DNA of 64,000 nucleotides from Alcaligenes sp. SDU_A2 (GCF_038237375.1 NZ_CP151273.1:3410001-3474000), one strand, 5' to 3'. Counted from the first letter of the stretch, positions 28,001-38,425 are shown. Notes: generated from the letters alone by a model not told the origin. Program-made: numbers and translations.

Positions 28001-29509
28001 TTACAGAAACAGCTTGTACGCCGGATTGTCGGTTTCGTTCCAATACGGATAGCCCAGCGTATCCAGGAAGGTCTTGAATTCCTTCTTGTCCGAAGCGGGC
28101 ACCTGTATGCCTATCAAGATCCGACCATAGTCATCGCCCTGGTTGCGGTAATGAAACAGGCTGATATTCCAGTCTTGGTTCATGCTGCTCAAAAACTTGC
28201 GCAGCGCCCCAGGTCGCTCGGGAAACTCGAAACGCAGCAGCATTTCGTTCGTGGCCTCGTTGGATGTGCCGCCCACCATATAACGCAGGTGCGTCTTGGC
28301 CAGTTCGTTGCCAGTCAGATTCAAGGTGCCGAATCCTTTCTTCAGGAATCGCTCTTCCAGCTTGGCGATCTCGGCTTCCGATGCAATCGACATACCCACA
28401 AAGACATGCGCCTGCTCGGGATTGGACATGCGATAGTTGAATTCCGTCACCGAACGCGTGCCCAAAGCATCGCACAGGCGGCGGAAACTGCCCTTGCGCT
28501 CGGGAATGGTCAAGGCAAACAAAGCTTCGCGCGCCTCGCCCACGTCGGCACGTTCAGCCACCATGCGCATGCGGTCGAAATTCATGTTCGCACCCGACGT
28601 TACCGCAATCAGGGTCTTGTTCTTGAGCTTGTGCTGCGCCGCATAACGCTTGGCACCCGCCAAAGCCAACGCACCCGCCGGCTCCAGAACGCTGCGCGAG
28701 GCCTGAAACACATCCTTTATGGCGGCGCACACCGCATCCGTATCCACCACCACAAAGTCGTCCACATACTGGCGCACCAGGCGAAACGTCTCGGAACCGA
28801 CCTGCTTGACTGCCGTGCCATCCGAAAACAGACCGACGTCGGACAGATTGACACGACGACCCGCCTTGATGCTGCGCACCATGGCACAGGAGTCTTCGGT
28901 CTGCACGCCAATGACTTTGATCTCGGGCCGCAGCGCCTTGACATAGGCCGCAACGCCGGCCGCCAACCCGCCACCACCGATGGCCACGAAAATCGCCTCG
29001 ATAGGGCCTGGGTGCTGACGCAGGATTTCCATGCCGATAGTGCCTTGACCGGCAATGACATCGGGGTCGTCGAATGGATGGACAAAGGTCAGGCCTTCGG
29101 CCTTCTGCAACTCCATGGCATGCTCGTACGCATCCGAATAGCTGTCGCCCGCCAGCACGACTTCGCCGCCCAGATTGCGCACGCCGTCGATCTTGACTTG
29201 CGGCGTGGTGGTGGGCATGACGATGACCGCACGACAACCCAGCTTGCGGGCCGACATGGCCACGCCCTGCGCATGGTTACCCGCCGAGGCCGCCAGCACG
29301 CCGCGCTTGAGCTCGGCTGCCGACAAATTGGCCATTTTGTTATAGGCACCGCGCAGTTTGAAACTGAAGACCGCTTGATAGTCTTCGCGCTTGAGCAGCA
29401 CCGTGTTACTAATTCGAGCCGATACCTGGGGAGCGGGTTCCAGAGGTGTTTCGACGGCAATGTCGTACACTTTCGAGGTGAGTATTCGCTTTAGGTAATC
29501 GTTCGACAT
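28001..29509 (-). CDS. ilvA: Threonine ammonia-lyase, biosynthetic
   Basis: This PLP enzyme turns threonine into 2-oxobutanoate, the first committed step to isoleucine. The 502-residue length is that of the long biosynthetic form. The N-terminal catalytic domain has the PLP lysine in FSFKLRGAYNKMA (about Lys53), SAGNHAQGVA, the glycine loop IGGGGLAAGVA, and SGANMNFDR. Two C-terminal ACT-like regulatory domains (about 325-400 and 420-495, containing FEFPERPGALRKFL) allow isoleucine feedback. Divergent from the YqaA-like gene. Confidence 0.95.
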   Translation of the reverse strand: MSNDYLKRILTSKVYDIAVETPLEPAPQVSARISNTVLLKREDYQAVFSFKLRGAYNKMANLSAAELKRGVLAASAGNHAQGVAMSARKLGCRAVIVMPTTTPQVKIDGVRNLGGEVVLAGDSYSDAYEHAMELQKAEGLTFVHPFDDPDVIAGQGTIGMEILRQHPGPIEAIFVAIGGGGLAAGVAAYVKALRPEIKVIGVQTEDSCAMVRSIKAGRRVNLSDVGLFSDGTAVKQVGSETFRLVRQYVDDFVVVDTDAVCAAIKDVFQASRSVLEPAGALALAGAKRYAAQHKLKNKTLIAVTSGANMNFDRMRMVAERADVGEAREALFALTIPERKGSFRRLCDALGTRSVTEFNYRMSNPEQAHVFVGMSIASEAEIAKLEERFLKKGFGTLNLTGNELAKTHLRYMVGGTSNEATNEMLLRFEFPERPGALRKFLSSMNQDWNISLFHYRNQGDDYGRILIGIQVPASDKKEFKTFLDTLGYPYWNETDNPAYKLFL

Positions 29510-29674
29510 GATTCAGGCTTAAATTAATAGCCGGCTTGCCACGCGGCCAAATGCCGTATCGGCGGCTCTGCTGCCCATATGCGCAGAAGCCCTCACCGGA
29601 AAAGAAAAACAGAATACCATAGGCGCTGCCCCCTGCCGGCGTCCACTTTCCCCCTTCAGACCCGACCCTTTCCC

Positions 29675-30223
29675 ATGCAAGCCTGGTTGCACGACTCGAT
29701 TCAATGGCTCCTGGCCACCCTGTCCCTACCCGAAATCGGCCTGAGCGCGATCTTTGCTGTCAGTCTGGTATCGGCCACGCTGCTGCCCATGGGCTCGGAA
29801 CCTGCCGTCTTCGCCTATGTATCACTGTCGCCCCACCAGTTCTGGCCGGCGGTGCTGGTCGCCACGCTGGGCAATACGCTGGGCGGAGCCATCAGCTACG
29901 CCATGGGCGCGGGCGCGGAAAAAGCCTATGAATCCTGGCGGCAAAAGCATCCGCACCAGGACGACGACGCTCAAGGTGCCGCCCTGAAACAAAAAGCGGC
30001 CGGCCGCTGGCATGCTTTCAGCTCCCGTTGGCTGACGCGGCTGGGACCGGCCGCCCTGCTGTTTTCCTGGCTGCCCGCAATCGGCGACCCTCTGTGCGCC
30101 GTGGCCGGCTGGCTGCGCCTGCCCTTTTGGCCCTGCGTGTTCTACATGGCGATCGGCAAACTGGCCCGCTACATAACCATGACGGCAGGATTGCTGTGGA
30201 TCTTTCCCCACCTGGGGTGGTAA
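29675..30223 (+). CDS. YqaA/DedA-type inner-membrane protein
   Basis: A 182-residue membrane protein of the SNARE-associated/DedA superfamily, YqaA branch. IGLSAIFAVSLVSATLLPMGSEP, VATLGNTLGGAISYAMG and LLFSWLPAIGDPLCAVAGWLR are diagnostic, with the conserved E/R/D/P residues of the family's re-entrant loops. A polar loop with HPHQDDDAQ lies between. DedA relatives affect membrane lipid flipping and envelope stress resistance; this branch is not characterised. The ATG at 29675 was chosen because the upstream in-frame sequence is not hydrophobic or conserved in pattern. Confidence 0.85.
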   Translation: MQAWLHDSIQWLLATLSLPEIGLSAIFAVSLVSATLLPMGSEPAVFAYVSLSPHQFWPAVLVATLGNTLGGAISYAMGAGAEKAYESWRQKHPHQDDDAQGAALKQKAAGRWHAFSSRWLTRLGPAALLFSWLPAIGDPLCAVAGWLRLPFWPCVFYMAIGKLARYITMTAGLLWIFPHLGW

Positions 30224-30358
30224 ACCACTTTGTTCGCGCCGCATAAACAGCACGCCCGACCTTGGTATGAGGGCAGCCGGGCGGGTATTCGTATACACTT
30301 GTCTTTTGCACATCCGCTCGAGTCCGAGCGCCCTTGACGGGCACTGCCAACTATCGCC

Positions 30359-33300
30359 ATGAACGCCCCCATCGCAAGTCAGTACCTGGCCTCCCAGGCA
30401 AGCACCACCGACACGCCGCGCCTGCGTGAAATCCCGTACAACTATACGTCCTACTCAGACCGCGAAATCGTCCTGCGCCTGCTTGGCGAGGAAGCGTGGG
30501 AAAAGCTGTCCGAGCTGCGCTCCGAGCGCCGCACCGGCCGCTCCGCACGCATGCTGTTCGAAGTGTTGGGCGATATCTGGGTCGTCAAGCGCAACCCCTA
30601 CCTGCAGGACGATCTGCTGGACAACCCCAAGCGCCAGCGCCAACTGATCGAAGCGCTGAACCACCGCCTGAACGAAATCGACCAGCGCCGCGACAGCGCC
30701 GTGCCCGAGCGCGACGCCAAAGTCATGCGCCTGCTGCTGGCCGCCCGTCAAGCCGTGGCTGCCTTCGAGCAAGAATTCAACGACACCCGCGAACTGCGCC
30801 AGCAGGTCGTGCGCAGCCTCTCGCGCCTGACCGCCAAGGACAACATCAAATTCGATGGCCTGTCGCGCGTCTCGCATGTCACCGACGCCACCGACTGGCG
30901 CGTTGAATACCCCTTCGTGGTGCTCACCCCCGACCACGAAAACGAAATGGCCGCGCTGGTCAAGGCCTGTATCGCGCTCAAGCTGACCATCATTCCGCGT
31001 GGCGGCGGCACCGGCTACACAGGCGGTGCCATTCCCCTGACCTGGCGCTCGGTGGTCATCAACACCGAAAAGCTGGACGCCATCGGCAAGCCCGAATCCA
31101 GCACCTTGCCCGGCATGGACCACCCTGTCACCACCATCCTGACCGGTGCCGGCGTGGTCACGCGCCGCGTGGCCGACGCCGCCGAAGCGGCCGGAACGGT
31201 GTTTGCAGTCGACCCCACCTCGGCAGATGCCTCCTGTGTGGGCGGCAATATCGCCATGAATGCCGGCGGCAAGAAGGCCGTGCTGTGGGGCACCGCCCTG
31301 GACAACCTGGCCTGGTGGCGCATGGTGGACCCCAAGGGCGACTGGCTGGAAGTCACGCGGCTGGACCACAACATGGGCAAGATCCACGATGTGGAAATGG
31401 CCCGCTTCGAGCTCAAATGGTTTGATGGCCGTCATGCGCCCGGCGCGCAGTTGCTGCGCACCGAAACCCTGGCCATCGAAGGCCGACGCTTTCGCAAGGA
31501 AGGTCTGGGCAAAGACGTTACCGACAAGTTCCTGGCCGGCCTGCCCGGCATCCAGAAAGAAGGTTGCGATGGCCTAATCACCCAGGCGCGCTGGGTGCTG
31601 CACCGCATGCCTGCGCACACCCGCACCGTCTGTATGGAGTTCTTCGGCCAGGCCAAAGAGGCCGTGCCGTCCATTGTCGAAGTCATCGATTACCTGAATG
31701 GCGAGGGCAAGCGTATCGGTGCCATCCTGGCTGGTCTGGAGCACCTGGACGAGCGTTACCTGCGCGCCGTGGGCTATGCCACCAAGAGCAAGCGCAACGG
31801 TCTGCCCAAAATGGTTCTTATCGGCGATATCGTGGGCGACGACCCCGACGCTGTAGCCAAAGCGGCCTCCGAAGTCGTGCGCCTGGCCAATGGCCGCTCG
31901 GGCGAAGGCTTTGTGGCCGTCAGCGCCGAGGCCCGCAAGAAATTCTGGGCGGACCGCTCACGCACCGCCGCCATCGCGCGCCACACCAACGCCTTCAAGA
32001 TCAACGAAGACGTGGTCATTCCGCTGCGCCGCATGGGCGAATACACCGAAGAGATCGAGCGCATCAATATCGAACTCTCCACCGACAACAAGCTGCGCCT
32101 GACGCGCGAACTGGAAGACTTCCTGAAAGGCGATCTGCCCGTGGGCAAGATCGAAGACCCGGACGACGCCGAGCACACCCGCGAAGAAATCCTGGAAGCC
32201 CGCCGCCACGACGCGCTGCAAGTCATCCAGACCGTGCGCCGCCGCTGGCAATGGCTGCAAGACCACCTGGATACACCACTGGCCGACAGCCGGCAGGCTC
32301 TGGCCGAACTCGGCGTGCCGCTGGATGCGACCGCCATCGACGCACGCCTGCAAGCCCAGCCACAAGCCAGCATCTTCCAGTTACTGCAGGATCACACTAT
32401 CCGCACATCCTGGAAGGCCGAGATCCGCGAAGCCCTGGAACACATCTTCCCCGGCGCGGACTGCGCCGCCGTGCTGGCCGAACTGCAAGCCATCCACGAC
32501 CGCGTCCTGAAAAGCCGTGTCTTCGTGGCCCTGCACATGCACGCCGGCGACGGCAACGTGCATACCAATATTCCGGTCAACTCCGACGACTACGGCATGC
32601 TGCAACAGGCCAACGTCACCGTGGCGCGCATCATGCAGATCGCCCGCAACCTGGATGGCGTCATCTCCGGCGAACACGGCATTGGCCTGACCAAATACGA
32701 ATTCCTGACCCAGGAAGAACTGGAACCCTTCCAGAACTACAAGCGCGAAGTCGACCCGGACAACCACTTTAACGCCGGCAAACTCATGCCCGGTGCCGAT
32801 CTGAGCCGCGCCTGGACCCCCAGCTTCAATCTGTTGGGCCACGAATCCCTAATCATGCAGCGCAGCGAAATCGGCTCGATCTCGCACGCCATCAAAGACT
32901 GTCTGCGCTGCGGCAAATGCAAGCCGGTGTGCGCCACCCATGTGCCGCGCGCCAATCTGCTGTATTCGCCCCGCAACAAGATTCTGGCCACCTCGCTGCT
33001 GATCGAAGCCTTCCTGTACGAAGAGCAGACCCGTCGCGGCGTCAGCCTGAAGCACTGGGAAGAGTTCGAGGACGTGGGCGACCACTGCACGCTGTGCCAC
33101 AAGTGCTACAACCCCTGTCCGGTGGACATCGATTTTGGCGATGTGTCCATGGAAATGCGTTCGCTGCTGCGCCGCATGGGCAAAAAGTCCTTCAACCCCG
33201 GCACGGCCGCCGCCATGTTCTTTCTGAACGCCAAGGACCCGCGCGTCATCAAGGCCACCCGCACGGCCATGATTGATGTCGGCTACAAAGCCCAGCGCTT

Positions 33301-34300
33301 GGCCCACGATGTACTGGCCGCGCCGGCCCGCAAGCAAGTCGCCGCCCCGCCGGCCACCACCGGCAAGGCACCGATACGCGAACAGGTCGTTCACTTCATC
33401 AACCGCAAAATGCCCGGCGGCCTGCCCAAGCAAACCGCGCGCAAGCTGCTGGACATCGAAGACCCGAATTACGTACCCATCATCCGCAATCCGGCGGCTA
33501 CATCGGTGGACTCGGAAGCGGTGTTCTACTTCCCCGGCTGCGGGTCCGAGCGCCTGTTCTCGCAAGTGGGACTGGCCACGCAAGCCATGCTCTGGCATGT
33601 GGGCGTGCAAACCGTGCTGCCGCCCGGCTACCTGTGCTGTGGTTACCCGCAACGCGGTAACGGCATGAGCGACAAGGCCGAAAAAATCATCACCGATAAC
33701 CGTGTGCTGTTTCACCGCATGGCCACCACACTGAACTACCTGGACATCAAGACCGTGGTGGTCAGCTGCGGCACCTGCTACGACCAACTGGCCGGCTACG
33801 AATTCGACAAGATCTTCCCCGGCTGCCGCCTGATCGACATCCACGAATTTTTGCTGGAAAAAGGCCTGAAGCTGGACGATGTGCAAGGCGTGCGCTACAT
33901 GTACCACGACCCCTGCCACACCCCCATGAAGCTGCAGGACCCCATGAAAACAGTCAAGTCGCTGGTGGGTGACAGCACCATCAAGGCCGACCGCTGCTGT
34001 GGCGAATCTGGGACGTTGGCCGTGTCGCGCCCTGATATTTCGACCCAGATCCGTTTCCGCAAAAACGAAGAGATGCTCAAGAACAAGCAAGCTCTGACCA
34101 GCGACGGATTCCAGGGCGAAGTCAAAGTCCTGACATCCTGCCCGTCCTGTTTGCAAGGCCTTGCGCGTTACCAAGATGATGTTAAGGTCGACGCCGACTA
34201 CATCGTGGTCGAAATGGCCAAGCACATGCTGGGCGAGAACTGGATGCCCGACTACGTGCGCCGCGCCAACGACGGGGGAATCGAACGCGTGCTGGTCTGA
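30359..34300 (+). CDS. DUF3683-containing FAD-linked oxidase / Fe-S / CCG-domain oxidoreductase
   Basis: A very large (1313-residue) cytoplasmic flavoprotein, a fusion of several modules. The N-terminal DUF3683 (about 1-140; [15 protein letters not shown]) precedes a PCMH-type FAD-binding domain (about 180-330; [32 protein letters not shown]). A FAD-oxidase C-terminal domain (about 450-815) has [15 protein letters not shown] and [14 protein letters not shown]. Two 4Fe-4S motifs ([11 protein letters not shown] at about 848, [12 protein letters not shown] at about 910) and two CCG domains (PGCGSERLF, about 1060; DPCHTPMKL, about 1186; RCCGESGT) follow. The build resembles GlcD plus GlcF or YdiJ-type D-2-hydroxyacid dehydrogenases feeding electrons to quinone; the substrate is not known. 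Confidence 0.9.
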   Translation: MNAPIASQYLASQASTTDTPRLREIPYNYTSYSDREIVLRLLGEEAWEKLSELRSERRTGRSARMLFEVLGDIWVVKRNPYLQDDLLDNPKRQRQLIEALNHRLNEIDQRRDSAVPERDAKVMRLLLAARQAVAAFEQEFNDTRELRQQVVRSLSRLTAKDNIKFDGLSRVSHVTDATDWRVEYPFVVLTPDHENEMAALVKACIALKLTIIPRGGGTGYTGGAIPLTWRSVVINTEKLDAIGKPESSTLPGMDHPVTTILTGAGVVTRRVADAAEAAGTVFAVDPTSADASCVGGNIAMNAGGKKAVLWGTALDNLAWWRMVDPKGDWLEVTRLDHNMGKIHDVEMARFELKWFDGRHAPGAQLLRTETLAIEGRRFRKEGLGKDVTDKFLAGLPGIQKEGCDGLITQARWVLHRMPAHTRTVCMEFFGQAKEAVPSIVEVIDYLNGEGKRIGAILAGLEHLDERYLRAVGYATKSKRNGLPKMVLIGDIVGDDPDAVAKAASEVVRLANGRSGEGFVAVSAEARKKFWADRSRTAAIARHTNAFKINEDVVIPLRRMGEYTEEIERINIELSTDNKLRLTRELEDFLKGDLPVGKIEDPDDAEHTREEILEARRHDALQVIQTVRRRWQWLQDHLDTPLADSRQALAELGVPLDATAIDARLQAQPQASIFQLLQDHTIRTSWKAEIREALEHIFPGADCAAVLAELQAIHDRVLKSRVFVALHMHAGDGNVHTNIPVNSDDYGMLQQANVTVARIMQIARNLDGVISGEHGIGLTKYEFLTQEELEPFQNYKREVDPDNHFNAGKLMPGADLSRAWTPSFNLLGHESLIMQRSEIGSISHAIKDCLRCGKCKPVCATHVPRANLLYSPRNKILATSLLIEAFLYEEQTRRGVSLKHWEEFEDVGDHCTLCHKCYNPCPVDIDFGDVSMEMRSLLRRMGKKSFNPGTAAAMFFLNAKDPRVIKATRTAMIDVGYKAQRLAHDVLAAPARKQVAAPPATTGKAPIREQVVHFINRKMPGGLPKQTARKLLDIEDPNYVPIIRNPAATSVDSEAVFYFPGCGSERLFSQVGLATQAMLWHVGVQTVLPPGYLCCGYPQRGNGMSDKAEKIITDNRVLFHRMATTLNYLDIKTVVVSCGTCYDQLAGYEFDKIFPGCRLIDIHEFLLEKGLKLDDVQGVRYMYHDPCHTPMKLQDPMKTVKSLVGDSTIKADRCCGESGTLAVSRPDISTQIRFRKNEEMLKNKQALTSDGFQGEVKVLTSCPSCLQGLARYQDDVKVDADYIVVEMAKHMLGENWMPDYVRRANDGGIERVLV

Positions 34301-34324
34301 TCCACCTGCTCCTCCCCATAAAAC

Positions 34325-34352
34325 GGGCCGGCATTTGCCGGTCCTTTTTTTT
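34325..34352 (+). terminator. Terminator of the DUF3683 gene
   Basis: An 8-bp GC stem with one G-T pair (34325-34344, ATTT loop) is followed by eight Ts (34345-34352), 25 bp past the stop codon. Confidence 0.92.
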
Positions 34353-34402
34353 GCCGTGTTCTGCCTGGCAAAAGCTCCGACCACTGCGCCGGAGCCAACG
34401 TC

Positions 34403-34474
34403 TACGCCTACGCCTACGCCAATGCCAATGCCAATGCCAATGCCAATGCCAATGCCAATGCCAATGCCAATGCC
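34403..34474. repeat. Hexanucleotide tandem repeat, 12 units
   Basis: Three copies of TACGCC (34403-34420) are followed by nine perfect copies of AATGCC (34421-34474). The array lies between the terminator of the DUF3683 gene and the HugZ-like gene. It is not in that gene's reading frame: an in-frame TAA occurs at 34503-34505. It therefore sits in the promoter/leader region about 83 bp upstream of the start codon. Such short-unit arrays are prone to copy-number change. Confidence 0.95.
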
Positions 34475-34556
34475 AACAAGTATGTTCGGCCCGGCTGGAC
34501 GATAAGGTATGCTTTGTGCAGCCGCCTTCCATCCCTCTTTTGCAGCGAGGTTTCCC

Positions 34557-35063
34557 ATGTCCGACGACACGCCACTTCTGGCCGGCCTGCAGCACCTGCT
34601 CCAGACACGACGCACCGCCGCCCTGGGCACGCTGACCAATCGGGGCTTGCCCTACGTATCCCTGGTGCCCTTTGCCATCGCCCCGAGACTGGAAAGCGTC
34701 ATCATCCACATCAGCGAACTGGCAGCCCACACCCGCTATCTGATGCAACGTCCCGACGCCAGCCTGCTATTGAACCAGGGCGAACAAGACGGGCAAATCG
34801 TCCACGATCTGCCACGCGCCACCATTCAGGCACATGCAACGCAACTCATACCCGGCGACAAGGATTGGGAACACGCTCGCAATGCGTACGTGGCCCGTTT
34901 TCCCGACAGCGAATTCATGACCTCGTTCAAGGACTTCCACTTCTTTTCTCTGTCTATCGTACGTGTACGCCACATCGCTGGTTTCGGCTCTGCACACAGC
35001 ATAGCTCCCGAAAAAGTGCGGCAGTTGCTGGCATCAAGCCCTTGGCCACAAACCGACTCGTAA
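34557..35063 (+). CDS. HugZ-like pyridoxamine-5'-phosphate-oxidase-fold protein
   Basis: A 168-residue split-barrel flavin/haem-binding fold protein. LQTRRTAALGTLTNRGLPYVSLVPFAI is the opening beta-strand pair (key residues LGTL, GLPY, S, PF), followed by ISELAAHTRYLMQRPDASLLL and a C-terminal FKDFHFFSLSIVRVRHIAGFGSAH typical of the HugZ/HutZ haem-degrading branch (the RVRxIxGFG stretch). The haem role is inferred. A GCGAGG site precedes the ATG at 34557. The gene has a tandem repeat upstream and no haem-uptake neighbours. Confidence 0.8.
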   Translation: MSDDTPLLAGLQHLLQTRRTAALGTLTNRGLPYVSLVPFAIAPRLESVIIHISELAAHTRYLMQRPDASLLLNQGEQDGQIVHDLPRATIQAHATQLIPGDKDWEHARNAYVARFPDSEFMTSFKDFHFFSLSIVRVRHIAGFGSAHSIAPEKVRQLLASSPWPQTDS

Positions 35064-35337
35064 ACGGCCCCTGGCCCAATCCGCCTACTGCTACGGCGCA
35101 TCGCTGCGCCACGCGATCCAATTAAACGCCTGCTCCCCCTCTGGAAACGACAATCTCGTCAGCCACAAGAGCTTTCCTCTGGCTTATCGGCAATTGTTTT
35201 CAAACGCTTGCCCATCAAAATGGCAAACCTGGCGATCTATACGATGCCTGTTTTCTGGCGTCAACCATAGCAGCACTGGCATTGCCGCCGGGACAACACC
35301 GCCGCCACAACAAACACAAGGCATAAGGGGAACACGA

Positions 35338-38112
35338 ATGTCGCGAAAACGAATATCAAGCAGCCTGCTGATGCAAGCGGGCTTATTGGGACTGGCCTTG
35401 CAGCCCGGCGCTCAGGCCGCGTCGGTCCAGGACTGGGAAACCCAAGAATACAAGCGCCAGGCGGGTCTGGGCATGATACAAGCCGCCCAGGCCTATGCCC
35501 TGGGCTTTACCGGCCAAGGAGTCACCGTCGGCTACCTGGATTCAGGCATCGCCGCCAGTCACCCCGAACTATCGGCCGCCATCGTCGGCGGTTTTAACTT
35601 CAACACCCACACCGCCTATGCGCCGGGCATAGGCCTGGACTCGGACCTAACTCCAACAGGCGGTCACGGAACGCACGTTGCCGGCATCATAGGCGCACGC
35701 CGGGACGGTGTAGGCATGCATGGTGTTGCATTCAACAGCACACTGTTTCCGGTCGCCTATGCAGATGACGACGATGACAGCCCGCCCCTCTCTCTGCACC
35801 CGGATACCGCCGACATCGATAAAGCCCTTGCCACGGGCTGGAACTACCTGGCTGACTTTAAACTACCCATCATCAACAGCAGCCTGGGCATAAACAATTG
35901 CAACGATGCCTCGGACCCGCCACCTTGCAACATCACCGACTACAGTTCCGCTCAGGATATCGCCGAATGGATGCCTCTATCGGTAGCCGCCTTCCACAAA
36001 AGCGTAGCCGCCGGCTCCTTAATGGTCTTTGCAACCGGCAACGAAAGCCAGCCGCACCCCGACCTGCTCGCCGGCTCTCCCCACTGGATTCCCGAACTGA
36101 AAGATAACTGGCTGGCCGTTACCGCTTTGGACGAACAGGGCCAACTGGCCTCCTACGCCAACCGTTGCGGGGTAGCAGCCGAATGGTGTCTGGCCGCTCC
36201 CGGCGGGGATGAGCCCGGCATCTACTCAACCAGCTCCAAAGGCGGTTACGTCACTATGGGCGGAACCTCGATGGCGTCGCCACATGTCGCCGGTGCTGCC
36301 GCCCTAGTCAAACAAGCCTTCCCCTACTTCACGGCCTACCATCTGCAGCAAACCCTGCTGACCACGGCCACCGACATGGGCGACCGCGCCACCTATGGTT
36401 GGGGCCTGATGAATGTCGGCAAAGCCGTTCGCGGCCCCGCTCAATTTACCCGCCAGTTCGATGTAGACACGCTAGGATTTGACTCCACGTTCTCCAACGA
36501 CATCAGCGGCACCGGCGGCTTGACCAAGCGTGGTGCCGGCTCGCTGCAATTGACAGGCAACAACAGCTACAGTGGCCCAACCACCATCCACGGCGGACGA
36601 CTGGCCGTGAACGGTACGCTGGCATCCGCAGTCACGATCGAACCGGGCGGCACCTTGGGTGGCGCAGGCGTGGTCAGCCAGGTAAAAAACTACGGCACGC
36701 TGGCCCCGGGCAATTCGGTCGGCACCCTAACCGTCAACGGCAACTACACGGCACACGATGGTTCGGTCCATGAGCTGGAAGTCGGCCCTGCCGGTGCCAC
36801 CGACCGTCTGGTCGTTGGCGGCACGGCCCATCTGGCCGGTACCTTGAAACTGGCCGGCGGCCCCTATCGCCAAAATATCCCCTATTCGTTCCTGCAAGCG
36901 AACCAAGGCGTCACCGGCGAATTCGCCCACATCACCTACAGCATGGCTTTTCTGTCGCCCACGCTGTTGCGTGGCCAGGACCTGGCCCTGCTGATCAAAC
37001 GCAACGACGTCCCCTTCGCCCGCTATACCGAGACCGCCAACCAGTACGCCGTCGCCCAGGCCCTGGACCCTGCCTCCACACAGCCTCCGGCAGCGATGGA
37101 CGGGATCTACGACAGCCTGCTCAATGCCTCCGCCGGGCAAGTGGCCGGGTATATGGAACAATTGCAAGGCCAGATCCATGCGGGGACAAGCGCCGCCCTG
37201 CTCGGCAATGGCGACCTGTTACCGCGCACCCTGGCACGCCACGCGACATCGGCCCGCCTGACACGCGAAAAGGATACGGTTCTGTGGGCTGATGTCATCC
37301 AACAACGACGCGATCTAGACGGCGACGGCAACAGCCGCGATGTGCGCCACGATGCCGGCGGCCTGTTCCTGGGTGGCGACACGGCACTGGGCAGCCAAGG
37401 CTGGCGCCTGGGCGCAGCCCTGGGCTATCTGGAAAACCGCATCAAACTAGACACTCGCAGCCACTCCACGCGCAGCAACAGCGTCAGCGCCGCCCTGTAC
37501 GGCACCCAACGCTGGCAAGCCGGTAACGGCCACCTGAACCTGCTGGCAGGCGGCGCCTACACACGACACAGTCTGGACAGCCGCCGTCAGGTCGATCTGG
37601 GTAGCACCCAAACCCTGAAGGCTGATTACAAAGCGCACAGCGTGCAGGCCTTCGCGCAACTAGGTTACGAGCTCTCGGTAGGCGAACGCTCGCGTATCGA
37701 ACCCTATGCCAATATCAACTGGCATCAGTTGCGCAACGGCTCCTTCACGGAAACTGGCGGGCAGGCCGCCCTGCGCGGCAACTCCCAGACCCAGGATCTC
37801 AGCACCCTGACACTGGGCCTGCGCGGCAAGACAATGGTGGAACTCAACAACACTCACATTGCCTTGACGGCCGGTCTGGGTTGGCGACACGCCATGGGCG
37901 ACACCTTGCCCGAGCGTCAGTTGGCCTTTGCCGCCTTGCCCGGCAGCAACTTTCGCATCAGCGGCGCGCCCATTGCCAAGAATGCAGCGGTTGCCGAGCT
38001 GGGAGCGGAACTCTTGGCCAGCGAACGCACCTCGTTGGGGCTGAACTACCAGGGCCAGTTCGGCCGCAACCAAGATCACGCCGGGTCACTGTTCTTGAAG
38101 GTAAAGTTCTAA
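35338..38112 (+). CDS. Subtilisin-like serine protease autotransporter (SphB1/NalP-like)
   Basis: A 924-residue type Va secreted protein. A signal peptide (LLMQAGLLGLALQPGAQA, cut about residue 27) precedes a subtilase S8 domain with Asp68 (VGYLDSG), His110 (GGHGTHVAGI) and Ser311 (GGTSMASPHVAGA). A passenger-associated beta-helix repeat follows (LTKRGAGSLQLTGNNSYSGP, about 395-520). The beta-barrel translocator (about 649-924) ends in LFLKVKF with the terminal Phe needed for outer-membrane insertion. It resembles Bordetella SphB1, but there is no lipobox Cys. The ATG at 35338 has an AAGGGG site. The 35064-35337 gap holds only its leader. Confidence 0.92.
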   Translation: MSRKRISSSLLMQAGLLGLALQPGAQAASVQDWETQEYKRQAGLGMIQAAQAYALGFTGQGVTVGYLDSGIAASHPELSAAIVGGFNFNTHTAYAPGIGLDSDLTPTGGHGTHVAGIIGARRDGVGMHGVAFNSTLFPVAYADDDDDSPPLSLHPDTADIDKALATGWNYLADFKLPIINSSLGINNCNDASDPPPCNITDYSSAQDIAEWMPLSVAAFHKSVAAGSLMVFATGNESQPHPDLLAGSPHWIPELKDNWLAVTALDEQGQLASYANRCGVAAEWCLAAPGGDEPGIYSTSSKGGYVTMGGTSMASPHVAGAAALVKQAFPYFTAYHLQQTLLTTATDMGDRATYGWGLMNVGKAVRGPAQFTRQFDVDTLGFDSTFSNDISGTGGLTKRGAGSLQLTGNNSYSGPTTIHGGRLAVNGTLASAVTIEPGGTLGGAGVVSQVKNYGTLAPGNSVGTLTVNGNYTAHDGSVHELEVGPAGATDRLVVGGTAHLAGTLKLAGGPYRQNIPYSFLQANQGVTGEFAHITYSMAFLSPTLLRGQDLALLIKRNDVPFARYTETANQYAVAQALDPASTQPPAAMDGIYDSLLNASAGQVAGYMEQLQGQIHAGTSAALLGNGDLLPRTLARHATSARLTREKDTVLWADVIQQRRDLDGDGNSRDVRHDAGGLFLGGDTALGSQGWRLGAALGYLENRIKLDTRSHSTRSNSVSAALYGTQRWQAGNGHLNLLAGGAYTRHSLDSRRQVDLGSTQTLKADYKAHSVQAFAQLGYELSVGERSRIEPYANINWHQLRNGSFTETGGQAALRGNSQTQDLSTLTLGLRGKTMVELNNTHIALTAGLGWRHAMGDTLPERQLAFAALPGSNFRISGAPIAKNAAVAELGAELLASERTSLGLNYQGQFGRNQDHAGSLFLKVKF

Positions 38113-38210
38113 AAAGCACACGGCTCAACAACAAGAAGCACAGGCTTCGCAAGGCATCCCAGGCTATGCAATTCTGCTTAGCGAAGCCCCGGCTATATTG
38201 TTGTCTCAAC

Positions 38211-38349
38211 AAAGACGCCATTCAAGGCCCAGTAAGCTCGGACAGGGTGGATGGCTGATACCTTGTACGGCGTACGCAAACGGCTCGCCTTTTGGGCCAA
38301 GCACTGCGGTGCCGTTCTCGCCAGGGTTTCTTTCTGTTTGGCCCAAACA
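38211..38349 (+). repeat. Dispersed non-coding repeat, uninterrupted copy
   Basis: It matches the minus strand of 1095-1537 in the same block order: GACGCCATTCAAGGC (38214-38228), the core 38252-38324 with CTGATACCTTGTACGG and GCCGTTCTCGCCAG, then TTTCTTTCTGTTTGGCCC (about 38328-38344). The last block contains the 13-nt palindrome GTTTGGCCCAAAC. Here the core runs straight into the last block, without the 240-bp palindrome present at 1123-1361. Confidence 0.7.
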
Positions 38350-38393
38350 GCCTGCCTAATACGAAGGCAGCCCCGACATCTCTCGAAGAACCC

Positions 38394-38416
38394 AAAAAAA
38401 CCCGCCTTCAGGCGGG
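38394..38416 (-). terminator. Terminator of apt
   Basis: The stem CCCGCCT/AGGCGGG (38401-38416, 2-nt loop extended by pairing loss to 4) is followed by seven Ts on the minus strand (38394-38400), ten bases past the apt stop. Confidence 0.88.
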
Positions 38417-38425
38417 TCATCTACA

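Larger units (their letters stand above)
38113..38425. other. Intergenic region with repeat copy and apt terminator
   Basis: About 310 bp between the autotransporter and apt without a gene. A GGCTTCGC/GCGAAGCC pair (about 38142-38187) could form a loose stem after the autotransporter but lacks a T-run. The rest is the dispersed repeat copy and the apt terminator. Confidence 0.6.

Noticed and set aside
34161-34505. Frame with Pro-Met and Pro-Thr repeats over the hexamer array
   Set aside because: It begins inside the DUF3683 gene, crosses a strong terminator and ends before the next gene; the repeat peptide is a by-product of the DNA repeat.
32849-34639. A 596-codon minus-strand frame antisense to the DUF3683 gene, extending across the hexamer array
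   Set aside because: It is opposite conserved Fe-S and CCG motifs, runs through a terminator and the tandem repeat (giving a GI repeat), and shows no conserved pattern.
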